From assembly GCF_001418345.1 (NCBI RefSeq), contig NZ_LIPW01000002.1, forward strand, positions 124,001 to 188,000: 64,000 nucleotides of DNA, given 5' to 3'. The stretch comes from Pseudidiomarina woesei. Lineage in GTDB: Bacteria; Pseudomonadota; Gammaproteobacteria; Enterobacterales; Alteromonadaceae. Below, one piece after another: positions 1-7,821 of the stretch (position 1 is its first letter; the number at the start of each line of letters is the position of its first letter). A program made the translations under genes and the position numbers. The notes beneath the pieces were generated by a model. That model saw only the letters and a program-made list of their open reading frames with translations. It had not been told where the DNA came from and ran no database searches.

Positions 1-88
1 GCGTAAAGGTGCGGTACGTCGTGCTAAGCTTTACTACCTACGCGAGCGTTCAGGCAAATCTGCACGTATTCGCGAGAAGTTGTCTTAA
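1..88 (+). CDS. rplS: 50S ribosomal protein L19, C-terminal end (partial)
   Basis: The reading frame is open from base 2 to a TAA at 86-88 and encodes the last 28 residues of a basic protein whose ending (..YYLRERSGKSARIREKLS) matches the conserved C terminus of ribosomal protein L19, a large-subunit protein at the interface with the 30S subunit. The gene starts outside the window. A strong hairpin terminator follows directly, so this is the end of its operon; in related bacteria that operon is rpsP-rimM-trmD-rplS, which is known context and not visible here. Confidence 0.9.
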   Translation, partial: RKGAVRRAKLYYLRERSGKSARIREKLS

Positions 89-106
89 TAAGCATTTGCT
101 TAGACG

Positions 107-134
107 AAAAAACCCGCCGCTGGCGGGTTTTTTT
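107..134 (+). terminator. Rho-independent terminator after rplS
   Basis: A GC-rich inverted repeat (AACCCGCC, loop GCTG, GGCGGGTT) sits 18 bases after the rplS stop codon and is followed by a run of T residues. It separates the ribosomal protein operon from tyrA. Confidence 0.93.
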
Positions 135-187
135 ATGGTACAAATGCACACTGATGTGTGTCGTTTAGTCGCTGTGGAGCTGTTGTG

Positions 188-1306
188 ATGTCAAACTCTG
201 AACTCGAGCTAGAAAGTTTACGCCAACGTATTGATGAAACCGACAGTGAGTTGGTGCGTTTACTATTGCAACGGCGCGAATTGGCCGCGCAAGTTGGGGT
301 TGTGAAGCGACAGTTAGGTCAGCCACTGTATGTTCCTGAACGCGAAGAAAAGATGCTCAAAGCACGGCGCCAACAAGCCGCCGATATGGGCTTATCAGCG
401 GACTTAATTGAAGATGTGTTGCGCCGAGTTATTCGCGAGTCATACCAACAGCAACAAGCAGCTGATGTACACCTGCAAGACAAGAACGTGGTAGTGGTCG
501 GTGGCGCTGGTGCCTTAGGTAAGCTTTTTGTACGCCTTTTTGAATCTGCTGGCGCAGTAGTGAATGTGTTAGATAAAGACGACTGGGCGCTAGCGCCAAT
601 TTATTGTGCTGATGCCGATTTGGTATTAGTGGCCGTGCCCGTTGCCTTAACCGAAAGCGTCATTGAACAGTTGCCCACACTGCCACCGAGTTGCATATTG
701 GCTGATGTAACTAGTATTAAGCGTCGACCGCTGGCGGCCATGTTAGCAAAACACAGCGGGCCTGTGGTTGGCTTGCACCCTATGTTTGGGCCGCAGCAGG
801 CGACCCTAGCCAAGCAGTTGATGGTGGTGTGTCATGGTCGCGAAGAAGACAGCTATCAATGGTTGCTGCAGAGTATTCAGCGCTGGGGAGCGCAGTTGCA
901 TCACATTAATGCAGAACAGCATGATGATGCGATGGCTTTTGTGCAGGTGTTACGGCACTTATCAACTTTTGTTTACGGCGCTCATTTGGCCGAAGAACAT
1001 GCTGATGTGCAGCAGTTACTCAATCTTAGCTCACCCATTTATCGTTTGGAACTAATGATGGTGGGGCGACTATTCGCGCAAAACGCCAATCTTTATGCTG
1101 ATATTATTTTATCAGAGCCAAGAAACTTTCAGATGTTACGTAGGTACGTGCGTTTGTTTGAGCAAGTTATCAATCAGCTTGAAAATGGTGAGAAGCACGA
1201 ATTTGTTGAAACTTTCGCCGAAGTTAGGCGTTATTTCGGCGAATTTTCAGATAAGTTTTTAGTCGAAAGCCAACGCCTACTCGATACAGCTGGCGATTCG
1301 CAATAA
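188..1306 (+). CDS. tyrA: Bifunctional chorismate mutase / prephenate dehydrogenase (T-protein)
   Basis: This cytoplasmic enzyme converts chorismate to prephenate and then oxidises prephenate to 4-hydroxyphenylpyruvate with NAD, the tyrosine branch of aromatic amino-acid synthesis. The first ~90 residues are an AroQ-type chorismate mutase (LRQRIDETDSELVRLL), followed by a Rossmann segment with the nucleotide loop VVVVGGAGALG and the dehydrogenase core, including GLHPMFGP. An ATG at 158 is in frame, but the ATG at 188 has a GTGGAG ribosome-binding site eight bases upstream and gives 372 residues, the usual length of the T-protein (E. coli 373). The 3' end overlaps the convergent response-regulator gene by 30 bases. 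Confidence 0.95.
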   Translation: MSNSELELESLRQRIDETDSELVRLLLQRRELAAQVGVVKRQLGQPLYVPEREEKMLKARRQQAADMGLSADLIEDVLRRVIRESYQQQQAADVHLQDKNVVVVGGAGALGKLFVRLFESAGAVVNVLDKDDWALAPIYCADADLVLVAVPVALTESVIEQLPTLPPSCILADVTSIKRRPLAAMLAKHSGPVVGLHPMFGPQQATLAKQLMVVCHGREEDSYQWLLQSIQRWGAQLHHINAEQHDDAMAFVQVLRHLSTFVYGAHLAEEHADVQQLLNLSSPIYRLELMMVGRLFAQNANLYADIILSEPRNFQMLRRYVRLFEQVINQLENGEKHEFVETFAEVRRYFGEFSDKFLVESQRLLDTAGDSQ

Positions 1307-1657
1307 ATCAGCCAACTCAGTTGGCTGTACTGGCTTGTGCAAGCGTTTATTAATACCTGCGGCTTCGCAGCGCTGCCCAAAGTCATTGCCTTGATGGCCA
1401 GTAACCATAGCGGCTAACGGCAGCTGTTCACCAAGCTTTTCGGCAAGCTGACAATAAACATCGATACCGTCAATATCTGGTAGTTCATGGTCAAGCAAAA
1501 TTAAGCGAGGTCGTTCTGCAAGTGCAATGTCGATAGCCTCTTGACCCGATTGAGCGGTTAGTATTTGTACTGGATATTGACCGACCATGGCTTTTAATAC
1601 TTCAAGTGAAATAAAATCGTCATCAACAATCAATACTTTATTGGCTGAGTTGCTCAT
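1277..1657 (-). CDS. Single-domain response regulator (CheY-like receiver)
   Basis: This 126-residue protein is a lone receiver domain with no output domain. The acidic pocket (VDDD, residues 11-14), the phosphoacceptor D56 in LLDHELPDIDG, T86 and the K108-P109 pair are all present, so phosphorylation should be possible. No histidine kinase or methyl-accepting protein lies nearby, so its partner is unknown; such proteins usually act by protein contact or in a phosphorelay. An AGGA ribosome-binding site precedes the ATG. It is convergent with tyrA, and the two coding regions share 30 bases with no terminator between them. Confidence 0.85.
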   Translation of the reverse strand: MSNSANKVLIVDDDFISLEVLKAMVGQYPVQILTAQSGQEAIDIALAERPRLILLDHELPDIDGIDVYCQLAEKLGEQLPLAAMVTGHQGNDFGQRCEAAGINKRLHKPVQPTELADLLRIASCIE

Positions 1658-1721
1658 TTTACTATCCTATACTTCACTGCAGGTAAGTTATGAATACTAT
1701 TGAACATAAGGAAGCATCAAA

Positions 1722-2354
1722 ATGCAACGGGTAAAAATTTGGGATAGCTTTGTGCGCTTGAGCCATTGGCTAATAGTGCTGCTAGTTGGGCTTATGTGGT
1801 TTACCGCAGAAGAAGGGTATATGGAATGGCACTTGCGCTTGGCACCTGTGCTTGGGGCGTTGGTAATAACCCGCGTGCTGTGGGGGGTGTTTGGCAGTGA
1901 ATCAGCGCGTTTTTCATATTTTTTGAAAGGGCCAAAAGCTGTTGTTCATCATCTTAATGAGTTAAAGCAAGGCACGTATAAACCATCCAATACCCATAAC
2001 GCAGCCGGAGGCTGGGCTGCGGTGCTACTATTATTGTTACTGGTACTGCAGTTTGCTACAGGTTTATTCGCTACCGATGATATTTTTTATTCGGGACCTC
2101 TGGCGAGTTCAGTTAGCTCAGGTTTCAGCGAGGTCGCTAGCGACTTTCATGAAATAGCATTTAATATTTTGCTGGCGCTCGTTATTGTGCATGTCATAGC
2201 AATAGTACTTTACCGTATCAAAGGTATTAACCTTATTGCTGCCATGTTGCATGGGTATCGTGAAGGTGTTGTTGCACCGCGTTTGGTATCTGGCTTACTA
2301 GGAATAATTGCGGCAGCAGTTATTGCTGCCGCACTTTTCTATTGGATTAACTAA
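1722..2354 (+). CDS. Cytochrome b561-type membrane protein
   Basis: A 210-residue integral membrane protein of the cytochrome b561 / Ni-Fe hydrogenase b-subunit-like family, expected to carry two haems b and pass electrons between the quinone pool and a periplasmic acceptor. There are four main hydrophobic spans plus a C-terminal one. Candidate haem-ligand histidines are H15 (RLSHW), H37 (MEWHLR), H143 (DFHEIAF) and H157 (VIVHVIA). AAGGAAG lies eight bases before the ATG. No hydrogenase genes are nearby. The convergent neighbour encodes a periplasmic cytochrome c, which makes a b-to-c electron-transfer pair plausible but unproven. Confidence 0.85.
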   Translation: MQRVKIWDSFVRLSHWLIVLLVGLMWFTAEEGYMEWHLRLAPVLGALVITRVLWGVFGSESARFSYFLKGPKAVVHHLNELKQGTYKPSNTHNAAGGWAAVLLLLLLVLQFATGLFATDDIFYSGPLASSVSSGFSEVASDFHEIAFNILLALVIVHVIAIVLYRIKGINLIAAMLHGYREGVVAPRLVSGLLGIIAAAVIAAALFYWIN

Positions 2355-2369
2355 CACTAAATTAAGTGA

Positions 2370-2840
2370 TTAGTCTTTGTATTGGTCGTGGCAGCCTTTG
2401 CAGTTGCGTGCTGCGGCCATAAAGGCTTTGCGAATATCACCTTGGTCGCCGGCTGCGGCAGCTGCTTGCAGTGCCTTAGCGTCATTTTGTAGTTGCTCAG
2501 CGCGCTCTACAAAGTCATCCCAATTGTCCCAGATAGCGGGGAGTGCATCGGTGTTGTTGCCTGGCTGTGCGCCCGGTTGACTAAAACCTATCCACGGAAT
2601 TGCGCTAAGTGCGGCAAAATCATTGGCGCGTTCGGTAAAAATAACGCCGTCAAATTCAATGTCACCTTTTACCATGTCACCCATAACTGCGAAGTTGTTT
2701 TGCATAATGGACAATGCTTTTTGACGATATTCAACAGCTTTGTCTGCATTGTTAAACGCGTGCTGAGCAGCTGCTGAAAATGACATGGCTAAAAGTGTTG
2801 CGCTTACAAGCCCCATTCCTAATTGTGCTGTAAATTTCAT
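2370..2840 (-). CDS. Periplasmic cytochrome c (c'/c556-like)
   Basis: A 156-residue protein with an N-terminal signal peptide (MKFTAQLGMGLVSATLLAMS, cleavage probably after AAAQ), so it is exported to the periplasm. It has a single C-terminal haem motif, C147-K-G-C150-H151, five residues from the end. That layout, with a mainly helical body (RQKALSIMQNNFAVMGDMVK), is typical of class II cytochromes c (c', c556), which bind one haem c in a four-helix bundle. The physiological partner is unknown; the convergent cytochrome b561-type gene is the nearest candidate. An AGAGG ribosome-binding site precedes the ATG. Confidence 0.88.
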   Translation of the reverse strand: MKFTAQLGMGLVSATLLAMSFSAAAQHAFNNADKAVEYRQKALSIMQNNFAVMGDMVKGDIEFDGVIFTERANDFAALSAIPWIGFSQPGAQPGNNTDALPAIWDNWDDFVERAEQLQNDAKALQAAAAAGDQGDIRKAFMAAARNCKGCHDQYKD

Positions 2841-2965
2841 AGGTTGCCTCTTTTGTGTTGTTTAACGACTGCAATACGCTTTTCATCCCTAAACGGATTG
2901 CGCCGAACTGCAGATCCCCAGTACTGTAAGCATAATAACCAAAAAATCCACGAAAGGGGAACCAG

Positions 2966-5900
2966 ATGAACGGGACGAAACACCTCAGTAAGCTGACATT
3001 GGCTGTTTGTGCCGCATTGCCGCTAGTTGCCGCTGCCTCACAAACTACGCCAGTGCGAGGCTTGCATGATAACTCTTCAAGCTATGTTGCGTTACAAAAT
3101 GCGACAATTTATACCGAGCCAGGAAAAAAGCTTGAGAATGCGACACTTGTGATACGTAACGGAAAAATTGTGAGTGTCGCAAAGAATAACCGAGCTCCTG
3201 AAGGTGCGCGAGTCATTGATGCGAGTGGACATACTATTTATCCGGGTTTTATTGATGCTTATAGCAACTACGGTGTTCCCGAAGCTGAAAAACCTGAGCG
3301 CGCCCCATACCGCAGTGCGACTCCTCAATACAATAACAAGCGTGAAGGCGGAAACGCGTCGAATGATGCTATTCATTCTCAGTTAGACTGGGTCGATGAA
3401 TTCGCTACCAATGTAAAGGGTGCAAAAGACTACATAGAGCAAGGTTTTACCGCGGTACAAAGTGCTCGTATGGATGGTATTTTTCAAGGCCAAGCAGTGA
3501 CTGTGTCGTTGGCAGACACCATTGCTAATGACGCTGTGTACAACCCGCGCGCGCGGCACTTTGGATCATTCGATAAAGGTTCATCGCTGCAGCAATATCC
3601 TTCCTCGTTAATGGGGTCAATTGCGCTTATACGTCAAACCTTGGCCGATGCAAATTGGTATGAGCAGGCGTATGGAAAAGATGCGCACAACGGTCCAGTC
3701 GAATACAACGCAGCATTAGCTGAGCTAGCAAATATTGAACAAGAAGGCATGGTGTTTAAAGTGAGCGATGACAAGTCGCTATTGCGCGCTCACGATGTGT
3801 TTGCTGGGTTTAAAGTTCCTATCACTTACGTCGGTTCGGGCTATGAATACGCCCGCATAAATGCGATAAAAAATACTCAAGCCTCTGTCATTTTACCACT
3901 GGACTTCCCAGCAGCGCCTGACGTAAAGGGTGTTGATGACCATCTAGATGTTAGTTTGGCTGATCTTCGACACTGGGAAAGAGCTCCCGGTAATGCTGCG
4001 GCGCTTGCCCAAGCAGACATCGACTTTTCCTTTACGTTACATCAGCTCAAAAAAGCCGATGACTTTTGGCCAAACTTACGCCGTGCTGTACAGCATGGTT
4101 TAAGTGCTGATAAAGCCTTAGCAGCGTTGACAACAGTGCCGGCAAAAATTGCCGGTGTTAGTGATAAAGCTGGTAAGTTAGCGCCAGGCTATATGGCAGA
4201 CTTTGTGATTGCTGAAGGTGACTTGTTTATCAACGGTGAGATTAAATCCGTTTGGCTACAAGGTTCGCAGGTTGAGTTAGCGCCAATGCATCAAGCTAAC
4301 TTTGGCGGCACACTAACATTGAACATTGCTAACCAAGACGCGCAATTGAAAATAACCGATGGTAAGCGAGTGTCCGGTTCATTGTTGGTTGGCGAACAAG
4401 ACAGCAAGTTACGTGACGCAAAGCGTGATGAATCAATGCTAGAGTTTGTGGTAGACGCCGAATTCGCAGAGCTAAAAGGGGCTTGGCGTATGCGCTTAGA
4501 GCAAGCCGCAGAAGATAAATTCACCGGCATAGCCATTGCTCCAGATGGTCGCCAGTTACCGTTACAAGCCGAGCGCACTGAGGCTGCAGAAGCGACGAAA
4601 GAAAACGACACACAATCATCAGCCGATTATTTAAGTCGTTTAACTTTCCCGAATGTAGCTTACGGATTAGACGGCCTGCCTGAACGGCAAGACATTCATA
4701 TTAAAAATGCCACGGTTTGGACCGCTGATGAGGCTGGCGTATTGGAAAACACCGATGTGCTGATTCGTGATGGCGAGTTTTACCGAATTGGAAAAAACTT
4801 AAGCACGCCGCGCGGCTATACGGTCATTGACGGTACTGGCAAGCACATTACGCCAGGTATTATCGATGAGCATTCACACATTGCTATTGACGGCGGTGTG
4901 AACGAAGGCTCAGAAGCAATTACTGCAGAGGTGCAAATTGGTGACGTGGTGAACTCGGATGATATTCATATATATCGTTCGTTGGCAGGCGGAACAACCA
5001 TGGCGCAATTGCTGCATGGTTCGGCGAACCCAATTGGTGGTCAAGCGCAAGTGATTAAGTTGCGCTGGGGTGCTGATGCAAACACCTTAAAGTTTGATGC
5101 GGCGCCGCCGAGCATTAAATTTGCGTTAGGCGAAAACGTCAAGCAAAGCAACTGGGGAACGCAATATACTGTTCGCTACCCACAAACTCGTATGGGCGTT
5201 GAAGCAGTTATGCGCGATGGCTTTATCGCAGCACGTGAGTACCAACGACGCGTTGATGCATACAACAAGTTAAGTCGTAGTGAAAAGGCCAAAACAGCGC
5301 CACCTCGCACAGATTATCGCTTGGATACATTGCTAGAAATTCTGAATAGCGAACGCTTTGTGCATGCGCACTCGTATGTGCAATCGGAAATATTGATGCT
5401 TATTCGCTTAGCAGAAGAGTTTGATTTTACCTTAACTACCTTTACGCACATTCTTGAAGGTTACAAAGTAGCCTCAGAAATGGCGAAACATGGTGCAGGT
5501 GGCTCAACATTTGCTGATTGGTGGGCGTATAAATTTGAGGTTTACGACTCGATTCCGCAAAACGCCTGCTTGATGGCAAATAAAGGTGTACTAACCAGTA
5601 TCAACTCGGACAGTAATGACTTACAGCGTCGTTTAAATACCGAAGCGGCTAAGTCAGTAACCTATTGTGGTATGTCGGAGCACGAAGCCCTGCAAATGGT
5701 AACTTTAAACCCGGCGAAGCAGCTTAAGGTAGACCAATACGTAGGTAGCATTAAAGCCGGCAAACACGCTGACTTTGTGGTGTGGAACGGTCACCCATTG
5801 AGTGCTTATTCACACCCAGAGCAAACGTGGATTAATGCACGTAAATACTTTGACCGTGAGCGTGACCAGGAATTGCGTGCGGCATTAGAAGCTGAGAAGC

Positions 5901-6058
5901 AAAGCTTAGTGCAAAAAGTGTTAGCTAGCCCAGAAAGTGCGCGCAATGGCAATGGCAACGGTTACAAAAAACCGCAGCCAACATGGCATTGCGAAGACAA
6001 TCTAGACGTGTGGAGTGACCAGTTTACTTTGCATGGCGAACACTTGCATTCACACTAA
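2966..6058 (+). CDS. Secreted double-domain amidohydrolase family protein
   Basis: A 1030-residue exported protein (signal peptide ending near VAAAS) with two amidohydrolase-superfamily units in tandem. Each unit starts with the typical beta-sandwich pattern (NATIYTEPGKKLENATLVIR; later NATVWTADEAGVLENTDVL). In the first, at about residue 95, the metal motif is degenerate (PGFIDAYSNYG, no HxH). In the second, at about residue 632, it is intact (PGIIDEHSHI), followed by histidines in LLHGSAN, FTHILEG and a late NSDS. Hydrolysis of a cyclic amide or peptide-like substrate in the periplasm is inferred; the substrate is not readable. The next gene follows after 11 bases and is a third, related domain, so the two form an operon. 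Confidence 0.85.
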   Translation: MNGTKHLSKLTLAVCAALPLVAAASQTTPVRGLHDNSSSYVALQNATIYTEPGKKLENATLVIRNGKIVSVAKNNRAPEGARVIDASGHTIYPGFIDAYSNYGVPEAEKPERAPYRSATPQYNNKREGGNASNDAIHSQLDWVDEFATNVKGAKDYIEQGFTAVQSARMDGIFQGQAVTVSLADTIANDAVYNPRARHFGSFDKGSSLQQYPSSLMGSIALIRQTLADANWYEQAYGKDAHNGPVEYNAALAELANIEQEGMVFKVSDDKSLLRAHDVFAGFKVPITYVGSGYEYARINAIKNTQASVILPLDFPAAPDVKGVDDHLDVSLADLRHWERAPGNAAALAQADIDFSFTLHQLKKADDFWPNLRRAVQHGLSADKALAALTTVPAKIAGVSDKAGKLAPGYMADFVIAEGDLFINGEIKSVWLQGSQVELAPMHQANFGGTLTLNIANQDAQLKITDGKRVSGSLLVGEQDSKLRDAKRDESMLEFVVDAEFAELKGAWRMRLEQAAEDKFTGIAIAPDGRQLPLQAERTEAAEATKENDTQSSADYLSRLTFPNVAYGLDGLPERQDIHIKNATVWTADEAGVLENTDVLIRDGEFYRIGKNLSTPRGYTVIDGTGKHITPGIIDEHSHIAIDGGVNEGSEAITAEVQIGDVVNSDDIHIYRSLAGGTTMAQLLHGSANPIGGQAQVIKLRWGADANTLKFDAAPPSIKFALGENVKQSNWGTQYTVRYPQTRMGVEAVMRDGFIAAREYQRRVDAYNKLSRSEKAKTAPPRTDYRLDTLLEILNSERFVHAHSYVQSEILMLIRLAEEFDFTLTTFTHILEGYKVASEMAKHGAGGSTFADWWAYKFEVYDSIPQNACLMANKGVLTSINSDSNDLQRRLNTEAAKSVTYCGMSEHEALQMVTLNPAKQLKVDQYVGSIKAGKHADFVVWNGHPLSAYSHPEQTWINARKYFDRERDQELRAALEAEKQSLVQKVLASPESARNGNGNGYKKPQPTWHCEDNLDVWSDQFTLHGEHLHSH

Positions 6059-6069
6059 GGAGAGCAACA

Positions 6070-7356
6070 ATGAAAAAACTAATAACTACTGTAGTTGCTG
6101 CCAGTTTAAGTGTGGCAGCCGCAGCTCACGATATGGTACCTGGCGAGCCTCAGTCGCAGCCAATATTGCTGCAAGGCGGCACGTTGCACACGGTAACTCA
6201 AGGGGTGCAAGCGAACACTGATATTTTATTCGAGAATGGCAAGATCACCGCTATGGGTGAGAACCTTGCTGCCCCCGAAAACGCGCGCGTGATAGATGTG
6301 AGTAACAAGCATGTCTATCCAGGTTTAATCGCCTTGGACACCACACTTGGTTTGATTGAAATAGAAGCGGTAAGGGCAACCAATGACACGCGAGAAATTG
6401 GCAATATTACGCCTGAGGTAAGTGGTCACACTGCTTATAACCCTGACTCTGAGGTTATCCCGACAATTCGCTACAATGGTATAACGCATGCTGAAATTGT
6501 GCCGCAACGTAACTTAATTGCAGGCCGTTCAAGCTTGTTGCAAACCGACGGCTGGACTTTCGAGGACGCTGCCGAAGCGTTAAACGTTGGGGTTCATGTT
6601 AACTGGCCGCGGGCAGGCTTGAATACTGCATGGTGGGAGCGTCGTTCTGCCGAAGAACAACGTAAGGCAAATGCAGAAGCTCTCAAGCAATTGAAAAAAG
6701 CTTTCATTGACGCAAAAGCGTACTTTGATGCTAAACAAGCTGGCAAGCTTAACGGTACCGACGTACGTTGGGAAGCAATGACCGGGCTGTTTGATGGGTC
6801 AAGCAAACTGTTTGTACACGCTCACGACCAACGCCAGTTAGAGCAAGCAATTGACTTTGCAAAAGAGCAAGGGTTTGAGTTAGTGCTGGTGGGGGCGCGT
6901 GATGCTTGGCGTATTGCTGACCAATTGGCTGCCGAGGACATCATGGTTGTGTACGGCGAACCATACGGTTTACCAACACGACACGACGAAGCCTATGATC
7001 AAGCCTATGCAACACCGGCAGCGCTTGCTGCGGCAGGTGTAAACTTTGCGATAGCCTATTCAACCGGTTACTGGGATATTCGTAATCTAGCATTCGCTGC
7101 GGGTAACGCTGTGTCTTATGGTTTGTCAAAAGAACAAGCATTGGCCGCTATTACCATTAAGCCTGCTGAGGTGATGGGAGTTGCCGATAAAATAGGCTCG
7201 CTTGAAGTAGGCAAAAACGCTTCATTGTTTGTGTCAGAAGGCGATGTTATGGACCATCTTGGCCAACAAGTACAGTTGATGTTTATTGATGGCGCTGAAG
7301 TTGACCTTAACAATCGTCATAATCAGCTTTATCAAAAATATCGTCAAAAGCCTTAA
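6070..7356 (+). CDS. Secreted amidohydrolase-like protein lacking the HxH metal motif
   Basis: A 428-residue protein with a signal peptide (MKKLITTVVAASLSVAAAAH) and the overall amidohydrolase layout: an N-terminal beta segment, a central barrel and the C-terminal SLEVGKNASLFVSEGD strand typical of the family. Where active members have a DxHxH motif after PG, this protein reads HVYPGLIALDTTLGL, so two metal ligands are missing. It may be an inactive partner or regulator of the upstream double-domain enzyme. The start has an AAGGAGAG ribosome-binding site, and the gene is cotranscribed with the upstream gene (11-base gap). A hairpin terminator follows. Confidence 0.82.
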   Translation: MKKLITTVVAASLSVAAAAHDMVPGEPQSQPILLQGGTLHTVTQGVQANTDILFENGKITAMGENLAAPENARVIDVSNKHVYPGLIALDTTLGLIEIEAVRATNDTREIGNITPEVSGHTAYNPDSEVIPTIRYNGITHAEIVPQRNLIAGRSSLLQTDGWTFEDAAEALNVGVHVNWPRAGLNTAWWERRSAEEQRKANAEALKQLKKAFIDAKAYFDAKQAGKLNGTDVRWEAMTGLFDGSSKLFVHAHDQRQLEQAIDFAKEQGFELVLVGARDAWRIADQLAAEDIMVVYGEPYGLPTRHDEAYDQAYATPAALAAAGVNFAIAYSTGYWDIRNLAFAAGNAVSYGLSKEQALAAITIKPAEVMGVADKIGSLEVGKNASLFVSEGDVMDHLGQQVQLMFIDGAEVDLNNRHNQLYQKYRQKP

Positions 7357-7383
7357 TTCTACGCTTAGGTATAAAGCGGTAGC

Positions 7384-7413
7384 AAAAAGCCGGATAACTA
7401 TCCGGCTTTTTTA
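7384..7413 (+). terminator. Rho-independent terminator after the amidohydrolase operon
   Basis: Inverted repeat AAAAGCCGGAT / ATCCGGCTTTT with the short loop AACT, followed by TTATT, 27 bases after the stop codon. Confidence 0.9.
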
Positions 7414-7504
7414 TTGTTTTTTTCTGTAAAGTCAAAAGTAACTATTGTGTTAAGGTGCTTCAATTGGCAGTATTTCACTAGAGCGTTATTACGAGGATAC
7501 ACAC

Positions 7505-7810
7505 ATGCCATTACACCGCCAGTTTGCCAACGACGGCAAAGAGCTCATTATTGCAATAAAAGGGAAGTTCGACTTTGGGCTAGTACAGGAGTTTCGCCAA
7601 GCTTATGGCGATGTTGGTGATCAACAACCGACAGTGTTTATCGATTTGCGAGAGACGGAATATCTGGATAGCTCAGCGCTGGGTATGTTGCTCAATATGC
7701 GCAAGTCTCTTGGTAAGTCAGTAAAGGCAATTCATATTATTAATTGTCGCCCTGAAGTGCGAAGTATTCTTGATATTTCACGTTTCGATAAATTATTCGT
7801 TATTGAATAA
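7505..7810 (+). CDS. STAS-domain anti-sigma factor antagonist (HsbA/SpoIIAA-like)
   Basis: A 101-residue single STAS domain. The conserved loop FIDLRETEYLDSSALGMLL contains the candidate phosphorylated serine (S56 or S57) used in partner switching: unphosphorylated, it binds an anti-sigma or other target; phosphorylated, it lets go. A GAGGA ribosome-binding site lies eight bases upstream. The next gene, 11 bases downstream, encodes a matching PP2C phosphatase fused to an HATPase domain, so kinase, phosphatase and antagonist are in one operon. The arrangement resembles Pseudomonas HsbA with HsbR (established for that system; the equivalence here is inferred). Confidence 0.9.
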   Translation: MPLHRQFANDGKELIIAIKGKFDFGLVQEFRQAYGDVGDQQPTVFIDLRETEYLDSSALGMLLNMRKSLGKSVKAIHIINCRPEVRSILDISRFDKLFVIE

Positions 7811-7821
7811 TGTGGCTTTAA

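Noticed and set aside
7414-7504. A sigma-54 or FliA promoter before the STAS gene
   Set aside because: TTGGCAG is present, but the -12 TTGC element is missing at the right spacing, and no FliA-type -10 is seen.
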